This document shows positions 1 through 8,171 of a DNA stretch of 33,847 bases, one piece after another (the stretch's first letter is position 1; every line of letters starts with the position of its first letter). The translations under genes and the position numbers were made by a program. The DNA comes from Arthrobacter_J sp038199985 (GTDB lineage: Bacteria; Actinomycetota; Actinomycetes; Actinomycetales; Micrococcaceae): contig JBBPYK010000040.1 of assembly GCA_038199985.1 (NCBI GenBank), forward strand, positions 1 to 33,847. The letters are read 5' to 3'. Below the pieces are notes generated by a model. It was given only the letters and a program-made list of their open reading frames with translations. It had not been told where the DNA came from and searched no databases.

Positions 1-111
1 GCAACAATCAAGGCCTACCGCCGGCACAGGCCCTGACCGAATACCAGAATCAAATCAACCACGCAGCAGCGTAAGAAGAAAAATCAATCAAACTGATGCT
101 CACATCAGTAG

Positions 112-459
112 TACACCTCACTCATCAATCGGGTCAATGAACTGCCTGCGTTGATGCAAGGCTCCCTGACGTGAGACCAGGGCACCGAGATGGCCCGCCA
201 CACCCAACTGACACTAGCTACAGACCTGCCGGTGTACTTCGCCCACCCCCACTCACCCTGGGAGCGACCATCGAACGATAACACGAACGGGCTGATCCGG
301 GAGTACCTGCCCAACGGCATCGAGCTCACCAGTCACCAGCCCTAACTGGACTCTATTGCCGACGAACTCAACGACCGCCCCCGCGCCGTTCTGGGATTCC
401 TGACAACACGAGAAGTATTCACCAAGCTACTCAACGAGGATGTTGCTAAGACGGCTTGA
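112..459 (+). pseudogene. IS30-family transposase, C-terminal remnant with two stop codons
   Basis: Read in one frame, this stretch gives the C-terminal half of an IS30-family DDE transposase: a DQGTEM block (second catalytic Asp region), YFAHPHSPWERPSNDNTNG, then LIREYLPNG with the catalytic Glu, and a tail with RPRAVLGF. IS30 enzymes normally read SLTWDQG here; this copy has TGA at 172-174 in place of the Trp codon and a second stop, TAA, at 343-345. The frame ends with TGA at 457-459. The N-terminal helix-turn-helix half is absent from 1-111, which shows no clear gene beyond a small inverted repeat (CTGATG/CATCAG at 93-108). I could not identify terminal inverted repeats, so this is a dead fragment, not a complete insertion sequence. 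Confidence 0.85.
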
Positions 460-552
460 CACCGCCCAAATGGATGCCCCGGACTACGGCCCCGGGAAAC
501 TGCTGCACTCCGCCAACCCTTAGTTCCGTAAAGAACTCCACCATCGTCAGTT

Positions 553-1557
553 TCATCTTGAAGATTCGACGTCACTCGGGTTGAAATTATCCCAGCGATT
601 ATCTTCTGCAGAATATCGTTCTACAATCGCTTTCGACGAGGCCTCGCCGGTTCTTGCCCGCCCGGTGGAAGTTATCTTGAAAGCTTTTGAATCTCCGTCA
701 TTTCCTTTGAACACTAAGATCCAAGGAACGCCAGTGAGTCCACGAGATTTGTTATAGGGCCGGTAACCTCCGACTAGATTTTCCACAGTCCAAGCTCCCG
801 AAGCCCCTCCGGGACGACGCCACCAGCCAACAACATCCGCAAGAGTCTTTAGGGGAACAGCCCAAGGACGATAGAATACGCCATCTTGACTACGGATCAC
901 TGTGCCGTGATCAAGAGCATGAGCACTTGGCTCATCCTCCGCTGCAGACTCAACAGCAGTTTTGGAGGATTCGTCGTCATCTGCGCTAGGCACAGCCGCA
1001 GCAACTTCGGCAGCCTTCATATTCCACACGAAATCCCTTGCTTCACTGGAACTCTGGGCCGCCTGCCCCATGAGTTTTTCTAAGCGCTTGTTTGTTCCAG
1101 CCTGAGCATAGTTGTCCTCGACCCGCTGTGCTGCCTGGAGCCGATAGATGTTCACCGCCACGCCCGCTGCAAACAAAGAAACAACGCCAAATAGCAAAGA
1201 AAGCAAGACAGATCCGGTCCCCAGATCCATCTTTGACGTTAGGAGAAGGTAAATGAACAAGGCCAAACCAACGACAGCTACGCAGGCGGCAAGAACATAT
1301 GCGCATTGTTGCGCTGTCGACCACCACTTGGAAAGGGAGTCCTCGAGTTCTTCTTCATCATTAACTACACGTGCAGTTCGACCGCCGTGCCCCGGCATAC
1401 GGATGACATGCCCTTGTTCCCTGAGACGGTCCCGCACTTTCCAGTAAACGTCTTCATCAACGTCCAGGGTCTCGCGAAGGTACCGATTAGTCTTAGGAGC
1501 CCCATCCGCAGCTAGTAGTTCTAGTAGCCGCCGCTCAATATTTGGGTAATCCACCAA
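553..1557 (-). CDS. Membrane protein with winged-helix-like N-terminus, function unknown
   Basis: The predicted protein has 334 residues. Residues 1-65 look like a small winged helix (LLELLAADGAPKTNRYL...VRDRLREQGHVIRMPG), a fold typical of DNA-binding or protein-interaction modules. Two hydrophobic helices follow at about 84-106 and 113-136, joined by a short loop. An Ala/Glu/Asp-rich linker then leads to a compact C-terminal domain (about 225-334, VGWWRRPGG, VPWILVFKGNDGD) that I do not recognise. A soluble, potentially nucleic-acid-binding N-terminus on a membrane anchor suggests a sensor or effector, but that is inference. The start is TTG at 1557 or GTG at 1554; neither has a strong Shine-Dalgarno. 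No neighbour is coupled to it. Confidence 0.7.
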   Translation of the reverse strand: MVDYPNIERRLLELLAADGAPKTNRYLRETLDVDEDVYWKVRDRLREQGHVIRMPGHGGRTARVVNDEEELEDSLSKWWSTAQQCAYVLAACVAVVGLALFIYLLLTSKMDLGTGSVLLSLLFGVVSLFAAGVAVNIYRLQAAQRVEDNYAQAGTNKRLEKLMGQAAQSSSEARDFVWNMKAAEVAAAVPSADDDESSKTAVESAAEDEPSAHALDHGTVIRSQDGVFYRPWAVPLKTLADVVGWWRRPGGASGAWTVENLVGGYRPYNKSRGLTGVPWILVFKGNDGDSKAFKITSTGRARTGEASSKAIVERYSAEDNRWDNFNPSDVESSR

Positions 1558-1894
1558 GCTATTTCTTACCCTGACTGGCAGAGGTTATTCCATGACGGAA
1601 CTCCGCCACGTTCCGTAATTGAATAACCTTAGAAAATCTTCGCCGCCATTCCCCCATCAGAGCGCGGCAAGTGAGGACACGGTAATGGGTGGTCTCGGGT
1701 CCGTCGCTGGCATTGTCTGGCTTGGTCGTTGCCTACTGGGAGTGGTCGTTATATCAGGCACTCCTCCAACGCTCGGTGGCCACTCAGCCAGCTGCTGCAA
1801 GGCGTTGCATGGAGTCGTTGGCCCAAGCGACAGCCTGTTCCACTGACGGCAACAGGTCAAGACCTTCAACAGCTTCCGGGTGCAGACGAGGTCG
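1558..1894. other. Intergenic; possible former C-terminus of the ImmA/IrrE gene
   Basis: No independent gene is recognised. On the minus strand, in the frame of the ImmA/IrrE gene and directly after its TGA (1895-1897), the sequence stays open for 36 codons to a TGA at 1784-1786. It reads LHPEAVEGLDLLPSVEQAV and then AWANDSMQRLAAAG, which looks like real protein. Either the upstream gene was shortened by a nonsense mutation or a small unstarted fragment lies here. Confidence 0.4.
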
Positions 1895-3016
1895 TCACCC
1901 GCCACCGACGAGACGCAGTACTGGGCGCTGATCAGCGTCGCCCAGAAGGTCGCGCACCTGAGCGGGACTGATCTTCAGCGCATCGGCGAGCACTGTCACT
2001 GGTGCACCGTACTCACCAGCAAGCTCCGCGGCTTTCTTCAACAGCGTCGGCACCTCGCCTGGGTAGGCGCCAGTCGGATCAGCTTTGGCGTCATAGACGG
2101 TCGACAATCGCTGGTAAGCCCGGCGCGCTGACGACTCGGTGGTTCTCCCGCGCTCGACCATCCGTCGGACCAACGACGTCGGCGACACCCCCCAGGTCCT
2201 GCCGAGCCGGTCAAGCGCTGCCAGGTCGAGCCTCTGCGGGAGCGCTGCCTCCATGGAAGCGGCAGGGGTGAGGAACGCAGCAGCGAACTCGTCAGCTTCC
2301 TTCTCAATGGCAGCACTGTACTCACCGGAGTCTCTGTGCAGCAGCAGGTGTCCAATTTCATGAGCGATCGAGAACCGGTGCTTGAACACGTTCTCCGTCC
2401 GCCTCGGCGTCGTAACGATAATCGGACGTTCGACGATCACGACGGAGAAGGCATCCACGGCATCAATTTCGCCAAGCGGGCGAACGGCGATGACAACCCC
2501 ACGCGACTCTGCCATGGCGACCAGGTGTTTGACCGGTCCATCCGGCAAGCTCCAGTGCCGGCGCAGTAGCGTGGCGGCCGCGGCGGGCGTGATATCGGGA
2601 GGAAGCTCTGGGAGGTCGACCTCCGGAAGCTTCACGTGCCGCTCGAGCGCAAATGTCAGCTCCCAAACTAACGTAGCTGTGGCCAGAGCCTTCTGGCGAT
2701 CACTCAGGCGGGCCGACCGCAAACTCCGGAAGTGCGCGTTCACGGTGTCGATGCGCGCAAGCGGACGACCGACTCCGAAGAATCCCGGGCGAACGTCCAG
2801 CGCCTTCGCCAAGCGCTCAAGGATGTCGGCGCGTGGCGAGTTCACGCCTGCCTCATACTGACCGATCGCGGCGGCGGACACACCCACCTCCCCCGCCAGG
2901 TCGGTTTTGGTGACAGATCGTCGGACTCTGGCCTGCGTCAATCGCGCCGGCTCGAAGCGGCCGTGTGTCTGCCCAACGCCGGACATGTCGAACAGACTCG
3001 GCGTGTCATCACGCAT
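1895..3016 (-). CDS. XRE-ImmA/IrrE family regulator-metallopeptidase
   Basis: This 373-residue protein combines an N-terminal XRE helix-turn-helix (about 27-80: TKTDLAGEVGVSAAAIGQYEAG, then LERLAKAL) with a zinc metallopeptidase domain. The catalytic motif HEIGH lies at 219-223, and an E-x-x-E-F-A helix (240-247) supplies the likely third zinc ligand. In this family the peptidase cleaves or releases a partner repressor; ImmA of ICEBs1 and Deinococcus IrrE/PprI are the models. The start at 3016 was chosen because AGGAGG lies upstream and because the ATG overlaps the last 8 bases of the preceding gene, implying translational coupling. The longer upstream frame has no function I recognise. The C-terminal 70 residues resemble a second small helical DNA-binding module (VLADALKISPAQVRDLLG). 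See the neighbouring entry for a possible lost tail. Confidence 0.85.
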   Translation of the reverse strand: MRDDTPSLFDMSGVGQTHGRFEPARLTQARVRRSVTKTDLAGEVGVSAAAIGQYEAGVNSPRADILERLAKALDVRPGFFGVGRPLARIDTVNAHFRSLRSARLSDRQKALATATLVWELTFALERHVKLPEVDLPELPPDITPAAAATLLRRHWSLPDGPVKHLVAMAESRGVVIAVRPLGEIDAVDAFSVVIVERPIIVTTPRRTENVFKHRFSIAHEIGHLLLHRDSGEYSAAIEKEADEFAAAFLTPAASMEAALPQRLDLAALDRLGRTWGVSPTSLVRRMVERGRTTESSARRAYQRLSTVYDAKADPTGAYPGEVPTLLKKAAELAGEYGAPVTVLADALKISPAQVRDLLGDADQRPVLRLVGGG

Positions 3017-3704
3017 CCGGATCCACGCCCTCCTGCTTCCGTGGCACGACGGCTGGCGGAACCGGGGCGCCACTGTCGAACGATTCACTGCTCGACGTCG
3101 CATCAGCCGCGACGAGCTCCGGTGCCCAAATGCAATCCTGCCCGTGCAGAGTAACCTTGCCTGCGTCATCAAGGTCGGCAACCGCCCACTCGATCGACTG
3201 CAGCTGTCGCGGTGTCGACCAGACCATGACGAGCACCACCGGCATCGTGTCATGGACGGCGCCGAGCATGGTCTCGGTCTCAGCCGTGTCAGCATTGTCC
3301 TCGGTCGACACCTCTACCTCGCCGGCGAAGGCCGGCTCGAACAGCATCCCCGGAGACGGGACGGCGGTGAAGCCCGACTGACGCGTCGGGCTGGCCGCGA
3401 ACTTGCTCACGGCATCCGGGTTGTCCGGCACGCGCCAGACATACACTAGGCATCCGTTGACAACTGGGACTTTGTGCCCACCCGGAGCCAGAGTCTGCGA
3501 CTGGAATCCGTACTTCGTCACTTCGTCATGGGCCGCGTCCAATAGATCACGCCACTGGCTGCCGAAGCCCATTCCGTACTTCGACCTCGACACCGAGTGC
3601 GCATCGGCAAATCGATCATGCACGGACCGAACGACCTCGACGAGCTCGTCCAGTACGCCACGGGCGTGAATGCCGAGAGCCTGAGTTGGCGAATCTGGAA
3701 CCAT
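3009..3704 (-). CDS. Unknown partner protein of the ImmA/IrrE regulator
   Basis: The protein has 231 residues and no domain I can name. It contains a compact alpha/beta core (residues about 50-190) with SQWRDLLDAAHDEVTKYGF, a possible strand region NGCLVYVWRVPDNPD and later VVLVMVWSTPRQLQ, followed by a Ser/Pro-rich tail of about 40 residues. There is no signal peptide or membrane segment. Its last 8 bases overlap the start of the ImmA/IrrE gene, so both are made from one mRNA, and the pair probably works together: substrate, co-regulator or antitoxin-like partner are all possible. The ATG at 3704 lies only a few bases from an inverted repeat operator. Confidence 0.75.
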   Translation of the reverse strand: MVPDSPTQALGIHARGVLDELVEVVRSVHDRFADAHSVSRSKYGMGFGSQWRDLLDAAHDEVTKYGFQSQTLAPGGHKVPVVNGCLVYVWRVPDNPDAVSKFAASPTRQSGFTAVPSPGMLFEPAFAGEVEVSTEDNADTAETETMLGAVHDTMPVVLVMVWSTPRQLQSIEWAVADLDDAGKVTLHGQDCIWAPELVAADATSSSESFDSGAPVPPAVVPRKQEGVDPDA

Positions 3705-3711
3705 TTTGGAT

Positions 3712-3751
3712 GTCCTGACCTCGTGCCCCGGGCCGTGAATTCGGTCAGGAC
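3712..3751 (-). promoter_or_regulatory. Inverted-repeat operator upstream of the ImmA/IrrE pair
   Basis: Two perfect 9-bp arms, GTCCTGACC (3712-3720) and GGTCAGGAC (3743-3751), are separated by 22 bp and end 8 bp before the start codon at 3704. A likely -10 region on the minus strand (CATACT/TAAAGT) lies around 3755-3767. The placement between promoter and start fits autorepression by the XRE domain encoded in the operon; this is inferred. Confidence 0.6.
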
Positions 3752-4054
3752 TTAAACTTTAGTATGACACATGATTCACGCATCCGCACTTCAGGAAATA
3801 ATCATTCACACAAGGAGGGTTGACCGGTCAGGTATCAGGTGTCGGCAGTCTAGTCACGCATTGCGAACCGCCGCAGCTTCCTCGCCTGGCCGGGACGACT
3901 CTCCTGATCGCGTTCGAGGTAATCGATCCTGCGATGGTCCGTCCCGGACCTTCGGCGCGGCCCTCCACCCCAAACTGCCCACGGACAAATCTCATCTAGC
4001 GAACAGCGGTTATCCCTCCCAGGATGGCGTAGTCGGTCGATATATATTCACGTT
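3752..4054. other. Intergenic, no gene recognised
   Basis: Both strands carry several short reading frames, but none has a start with ribosome-binding site plus recognisable protein content. The leftmost bases hold the promoter of the minus-strand ImmA/IrrE pair. The rest is probably decayed sequence adjoining the antitoxin remnants to the right. Confidence 0.5.
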
Positions 4055-4455
4055 TCATCCGTTGAAACGGTCTTCGATCATTGCCTGGGCGGCGTTCATG
4101 ACCTTCTCGGATTGCATGTTATTGAGGCCTCGAAGGGGAGATTTCGTCGAGCCAGGGGTTGGTGCCAATAAACCAAAGACGGACCACATGCTCACCTTCA
4201 TTGGTGGACACGGCGATCCATGCCTGGTGGGCCAGCAGCAATCTCTGCACTGCGTTTCATCTTGGATCTGAACCTTTTTTCGCGCGCCCGTTCGTAGCTG
4301 ATCCTCGGATCGTTGCAGCCAGTGAGTGCCGCAACGCGGGTTGCACCGAGTCCGCCATTGAGCTGCCGCAACACTTCAAGGATCCCCAAGAGGACAGTCC
4401 TGGAGATGCTCGACGCGACCTCATTTGTCTTATCGAGCGGGCCAATCACGATCAC
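4055..4455 (-). pseudogene. DUF2384 (Xre/MbcA/ParS-like) antitoxin, two frameshifts
   Basis: Three consecutive segments in three different frames together make one antitoxin of the same family as the genes at 14665 and 25495. From 4455 the N-terminal part reads LLGILEVLRQLNGGLGATR, then VAALTGCNDPRISYERA. From about 4247 to 4140, in a second frame, it reads LLLAHQAWIAV, then VVRLWFIGTNPWLDEI. From 4117, in a third frame, it reads MQSEKVMNAAQAMIEDRFNG and ends with TGA at 4055-4057. The block FIGTNPWLDEI matches the family signature (G-x-N-P-x-L) also seen in MGANPRLDEE and GINPALDDD of the two intact paralogues. At least two indels therefore inactivate it. No RES toxin gene remains next to it. 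Confidence 0.7.
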
Positions 4456-4464
4456 ATTTAGGTT

Positions 4465-4692
4465 GAGATCATTTCCGAGAGCGGATCTGCAGTATTGATG
4501 GCTAAGGATGAGTACGACGCTCTGGTCGAAACCAGCTACCTGCTGAGCTCACCGAAGAACGCACAACGCTTGATTTCGTCTCTGAAACCTGCCCGGAACC
4601 ATTCATCAAACTTCTCCAAGATCCTGGCTAAAGGCTCGGCCGCTTCCTGGAAGGCGCAGTTGGCGAGGCAAGCAAGTTCACCGAAGCGCTAG
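4465..4692 (+). pseudogene. YefM/Phd-type antitoxin remnant
   Basis: The translation contains SAVLMAKDEYDALVETSYLL followed by SSPKNAQRLISSLKPARN. That is the signature of YefM antitoxins, which pair with the RNase toxin YoeB. The N-terminal DNA-binding beta-hairpin region is missing: a TAG lies at 4459-4461 just upstream. After KPARN the sequence departs from the family, probably by a frameshift, and runs to TAG at 4690-4692. No YoeB toxin is recognisable downstream. The fragment is unlikely to be a working antitoxin. Confidence 0.7.
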
Positions 4693-5109
4693 CCGCAGTC
4701 CATGTCAACCTTCCCGACAAGCGAACTCGAACGCTTCAGGTTCTCCTGCCGATATGTACCTATGTCGTTAACGCATCACGTAATCAAAAGAGCGGTTCAG
4801 CCGCACGCGCTAGGTTGCGGCTACTGCAACAGCAGATTTCCTGGACGCGATCTTTGCAAACTACCAGCGCGGCGAGGACACGACGGATTATGTCAACGGA
4901 CACATCCGAGATCCTACTGATAAGCGGACCCGATATTCACGATGACTTCCCCGCCCACGACCAAGACATCAGTCCCTACAGCCTTGTGCGCATTTGCCAG
5001 CGGCCAGGCTGCTGGTATTTGCGGTGATCGTTCTCTGCGACATAGCGGCTCCAAGTATCCCAACACGCCTACCTCAACCAAAACCAACCCAATGAAGGAG
5101 ATGATGATC
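4693..5109. other. Decayed intergenic sequence with promoter of the next gene
   Basis: No intact gene is recognised. One stretch (about 4820-4940, plus strand) reads ATADFLDAIFANYQRGEDTT and looks like the end of a lost protein, but I cannot name it. The last bases carry the AAGGAG ribosome-binding site (5095-5100) of the following gene. Confidence 0.4.
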
Positions 5110-6027
5110 ATGACAGACGAAATCAGTACTCAGACTACTGACCTGAAGAAGCCGAGGTCGTGCAAGAAGATCGTGGCCATGATCGCAGCGGGTGCCCTGG
5201 TTCTTGCCGGCGGCATCACGGTCGTCTCCATTAGCGCAGCCAACGCCAGCGCCAAAGAAGTCTCGCAGTTATGCTCTGCTGCGCTAAGCAACAGCAAGAG
5301 TTCAGCACAGGACGCTGTTGCCTCTGGTGATAAAGCTGACAAAGCACTTGCAACTGTCAAGAGCACGGCACTTCCCAAAGATGCCGGAACCAGCACAGCC
5401 TACGAAGCACGTCCCGCTGTTGCGATTACCACGAGCACGGCTGCTCGTGTCAGCAGCGCTGACCTCATCGGCAACGTGACCACAGCCCGCACAGCACTTG
5501 CTGGAATCACTGTCCCTACTCAGTGCGCGGATCGCGACCAGGCTGGAGCTATCCAAGACGCGAGCACGCAGACCACCGCTGCTAGCAGGACGTTAGATGC
5601 CAGTGTCACAGCTCTACTGGCTGACTTCACGGTGTTCCAGACCGACGAGACCAAGCGTATCGCCGCAGAGAAAGCCCAGGCCACAGCGGAAGCCGAGCGC
5701 AAGGCTGCTGAGCAGGCTGCCGCGGATGAAGCAGCCCGCGTGGCAGCAGCTGAAGCTGACGCAGCGGCTGCTTCGGCAGCGCAACAACAGCAACAGCCGA
5801 GCGCGCCCAACTATGGCGGGGCCACTAGCGGTGGGCAGGTATACCAAGGGCCCGCACCGTATGTTCCTGCACCGTATGTTCCTGCACCCTACGTGCCCGC
5901 TCCGGCCCCGCCCGTTCAAGTACCTCCACGCGGAGGCGGCGGTGTTGTCAGTGGCGGGTCTAATGGTGTCTGTCACCTGCCCAATGGAATGGGTGGAACC
6001 ACGACCATTCCAGGACCGTGCCCGTGA
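5110..6027 (+). CDS. Secreted or membrane-anchored Ala/Pro-rich protein, unknown function
   Basis: The start ATG at 5110 follows GGAG by 9 bases; in-frame ATGs at 5101 and 5104 sit too close to the ribosome-binding site. The 305-residue product has a basic N-terminus (LKKPRSCKK) and one hydrophobic segment at about 20-43, so it is exported or anchored. Residues 50-180 form a Ser/Thr/Ala-rich helical region with single Cys residues; 190-230 is an Ala/Glu/Lys-rich probable coiled coil (AEKAQATAEAERKAAEQAAA). At about 247-265 there is a tandem APYVP repeat (three copies), followed by a Gly-rich stretch and a short tail with two Cys. It resembles cell-surface proteins of actinobacteria but no catalytic domain is visible. 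A strong terminator follows at 6186-6222. Confidence 0.8.
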   Translation: MTDEISTQTTDLKKPRSCKKIVAMIAAGALVLAGGITVVSISAANASAKEVSQLCSAALSNSKSSAQDAVASGDKADKALATVKSTALPKDAGTSTAYEARPAVAITTSTAARVSSADLIGNVTTARTALAGITVPTQCADRDQAGAIQDASTQTTAASRTLDASVTALLADFTVFQTDETKRIAAEKAQATAEAERKAAEQAAADEAARVAAAEADAAAASAAQQQQQPSAPNYGGATSGGQVYQGPAPYVPAPYVPAPYVPAPAPPVQVPPRGGGGVVSGGSNGVCHLPNGMGGTTTIPGPCP

Positions 6028-6185
6028 GCCTTGCGGCTCAGTAACATACCCATCGACCTCCTCGCCTGCCAACAGTAGGCTGGGGAACGGGCCACGTCAC
6101 CATCGGGCGGCGCGCTCGGCGCAGCCGATACGGAGGATCTGAGAAGACCTGTCCGGCTGTGTCACGCGGGGAAACCTGCAACCTA

Positions 6186-6222
6186 GAATCCCCCGAGGAG
6201 CTTAATGCTCCTCGGGGGATTC
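6186..6222 (+). terminator. Strong hairpin terminator
   Basis: Perfect 16-bp arms GAATCCCCCGAGGAGC (6186-6201) and GCTCCTCGGGGGATTC (6207-6222) flank a 5-base TTAAT loop, followed by a pyrimidine-rich TTCTCT. It separates the surface-protein gene from the Fic operon. The symmetrical hairpin could act on both strands. Confidence 0.85.
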
Positions 6223-6274
6223 TTCTCTACCGGCTCGAAGCTGCACCCCGCCCCAAAAAACAGAAAGGTTCACC

Positions 6275-6532
6275 ATGACCCGAAACAACAACCCAGTTGG
6301 AAAACCTGAGCAGCCTGATTCATCAACCACCCAACCGGGATCGCAGCCGCCAACCGAAGCCGACATCGATCAGCACATGGCCTACGTCGACGGCGTCAAT
6401 GGTTCTGCAGGGCACTCCCTCGAGGACCCGTATCTGAGAGGCCTGGTGCGCAAACAGTTCGCCGGGGAGATCACCGGTGATCAAGCCCGAGAACTCGGAC
6501 GTGAATACTTGGAATCCGGACTGCGCCCATGA
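6275..6532 (+). CDS. VbhA-like antitoxin of the first Fic module
   Basis: This is an 85-residue protein with a disordered Pro/Gln-rich first 27 residues, then a three-helix VbhA-like domain: IDQHMAYVDGVNGSAGHSLE, a second helix, and FAGEITGDQARELGREYL. VbhA-type antitoxins bind Fic toxins and block ATP use. The AGH and GEITG blocks are shared with the proteins at 15902 and 17622. The canonical inhibitory (S/T)xxxE(G/N) motif is not seen; the equivalent segment is GSAGH (43-47). GAAAGG stands 6 bases before the ATG. The stop overlaps the fic start as ATGA, so the two are translationally coupled, as expected for an antitoxin-toxin pair. Confidence 0.8.
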   Translation: MTRNNNPVGKPEQPDSSTTQPGSQPPTEADIDQHMAYVDGVNGSAGHSLEDPYLRGLVRKQFAGEITGDQARELGREYLESGLRP

Positions 6533-7590
6533 GCGAGCAGGACTACATCCCTGGCACACGGGTCATCCGAAACCTTGTGCGTCGCGATGAAAGCTCTCTA
6601 CCCTACGGGACACCTGACCAGCAGGTGTTGGACGACGCTGAGAACTTCTATATCCCGACCCGGGTGACCGAGCTCCGGAATGGGCAGGTCCCACTGGATG
6701 CCAGTGTAAAGCTGTTCTCGTTTGCGCATATGCGAAAGATCCACCAGCATCTGTTCCAGGACGTGTATTCCTGGGCTGGCGAACCCCGCAGAGTCCCCAT
6801 GACTAAAAGAGACACAGCTTACGAACAGCCAGCGTTGATGAATGAGCTATTGCGCAGCCAGTATGCAGCCCTAGCAGAGCAGAGCTACTTGCAGAAGATC
6901 AGCAGCCGTGAAGAATTCACCCGGCGGTTGGCTGGCTTCTGGGGCGAGATCAACCACGGACACGCTTTCCGGGAAGGTAACACTCGCAGCCAGAGCGTAT
7001 TTTTTGAGCAGCTCGCCCATCAGGCTGGTTGGACACTGGACGTCGCCCGGCTTGCGCCGAAACATCCAGACTCGGTGTACACGGACTTCGTGGATGCCAG
7101 GTTCGAATATCAGCGCATCAGAGATGCGTCGGGAGGTGCTGTGGCTCCGCAGAGCCGCGCTGTTCATGATCATAAGGCAAGCACAGCAGCCCTCAGCAAC
7201 CAGGAGGCGGCTCTTGAACTTGCAAATGTGCTCTATAAGATCATCGGGCCCGATGACTCACCAGAGGCCCAGCTGTGGCGCGGAGAACAAGCACTGGGAG
7301 ACGATGCGCAGCCTGACCCGTTGCGCATCGTCTCCCAGGACCCCAACCGCTCAGCCAAGCTGCTTAGCCGCAGCGGCGTCAAGGTCACAGCAGACGGATT
7401 CCTGGACTTCAGCGAAGGCAGTTCCCCTAAGCGTTCAGTCCCCAAAGCCCAGCACCTTCGGCATCCTGAGCTGCGCACCATGAAGCTGGACCCCTACGGT
7501 TTGGCTGAAGAAGAAGCTGGAGATGTAGCCGACGACCTGGCAGGCCGTTCCAAGCTGACAGGCAGTGCCGGCGATGACTACCAGCTCTAG
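6529..7590 (+). CDS. fic: Fic-domain protein (VbhT-like AMPylase toxin)
   Basis: The protein has 353 residues. The Fic core (about 30-200) includes the target-docking flap (about 88-104) and the active-site loop HAFREGNTR at 145-153, with catalytic His145 and the acidic metal ligand Glu149. The variant with Thr before Arg is of the VbhT type. Such enzymes transfer AMP from ATP to target proteins, for VbhT gyrase and topoisomerase IV. Residues 200-353 form an extra domain without a recognised fold, containing SQDPNRSAKLLSRSGVKVTA. No (S/T)xxxE(G/N) autoinhibitory motif is apparent, so inhibition should come from the overlapping upstream VbhA-like gene. The active site appears intact, so this pair is probably functional. 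Confidence 0.88.
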   Translation: MSEQDYIPGTRVIRNLVRRDESSLPYGTPDQQVLDDAENFYIPTRVTELRNGQVPLDASVKLFSFAHMRKIHQHLFQDVYSWAGEPRRVPMTKRDTAYEQPALMNELLRSQYAALAEQSYLQKISSREEFTRRLAGFWGEINHGHAFREGNTRSQSVFFEQLAHQAGWTLDVARLAPKHPDSVYTDFVDARFEYQRIRDASGGAVAPQSRAVHDHKASTAALSNQEAALELANVLYKIIGPDDSPEAQLWRGEQALGDDAQPDPLRIVSQDPNRSAKLLSRSGVKVTADGFLDFSEGSSPKRSVPKAQHLRHPELRTMKLDPYGLAEEEAGDVADDLAGRSKLTGSAGDDYQL

Positions 7591-8171
7591 GCTCGCACCT
7601 GCAATTTAGAGCCAAAAATCAGACGCCAGAGCAAAGTACCGGCGATGCTCAGTCAACATAAGGTGCAAGCCTGCAAACCTTCAACACCTCAAAAACCCCG
7701 AGTTTATGCGGAAGTTCAGAGCACGTGGTGGTTGCCATGAATATGTTGCACCCGCGTTTGTACCGGCCGAAAAAGCGCTAAATCCCCGCCAACACAGGGC
7801 GAAAGCCCTACTGCACCTTATGTACCGCTGCTTTTCAACAAACCCTATACATGCGTGCATGTGTGTGTAGTTTCTATAATCAGCCGGTACATAAGGTGCA
7901 TTGTGTATTACTTACCTCTCTTTTTATTGATAAATAAGAGCAAAAGAGCCTAAAGCAGCTAAATGCGTGCACCTTTTCAGGAAAAATCGCCTCAAAAATT
8001 CGGTACTTCCCAACCCTGCCCACGAGCTCAAATGTGCCCTCTGAGCAGGCGTTCTAGCGGTTTTCCTGTGAGCAGATTTGCACCTTCGTTCAATTTCCAA
8101 AAACGGTACTTTGCCAAATACCGCTGGAATCCAGCGCCGCGGTACACCTCTAACAAGGAATGATCCCACTC
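7591..8171. other. Repeat-rich, AT-rich intergenic region; candidate origin or regulatory array
   Basis: The 580 bases between the fic gene and the next gene hold no recognisable coding sequence. They contain an AT-rich stretch around 7900-7965 (TTTTTATTGATAAATAAGAG) and many copies of two short motifs: AAGGTGCA/TGCACCTT (five copies) and GTACCG/CGGTAC (about seven copies). Iteron-like repeats beside an AT-rich segment and ahead of genes resembling primase tails are what one expects at a plasmid replication origin, but a binding array for a regulator would look similar. Confidence 0.5.
7656..8086. repeat. Iteron-like repeats around a 12-mer ACATAAGGTGCA
   Basis: The 12-mer ACATAAGGTGCA occurs at 7656-7667 and 7889-7900, and inverted at 7812-7823. 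The latter two belong to longer perfect 16-bp arms, TGCACCTTATGTACCG (7812-7827) and CGGTACATAAGGTGCA (7885-7900). The 8-base core TGCACCTT recurs at 7968-7975 and 8079-8086. Five copies of an 8-mer in 430 bases are far more than chance. Confidence 0.75.

Noticed and set aside
1043..1557. Plus- and minus-strand frames overlapping the membrane-protein gene
   Set aside because: They are shadows in other frames of the long minus-strand gene at 553-1557, with no start signals of their own.
5820..5910. Tandem APYVP-coding repeats as a possible CRISPR-like array
   Set aside because: They are short in-frame coding repeats without spacers, part of the Pro-rich surface protein. No CRISPR array was seen in the window.
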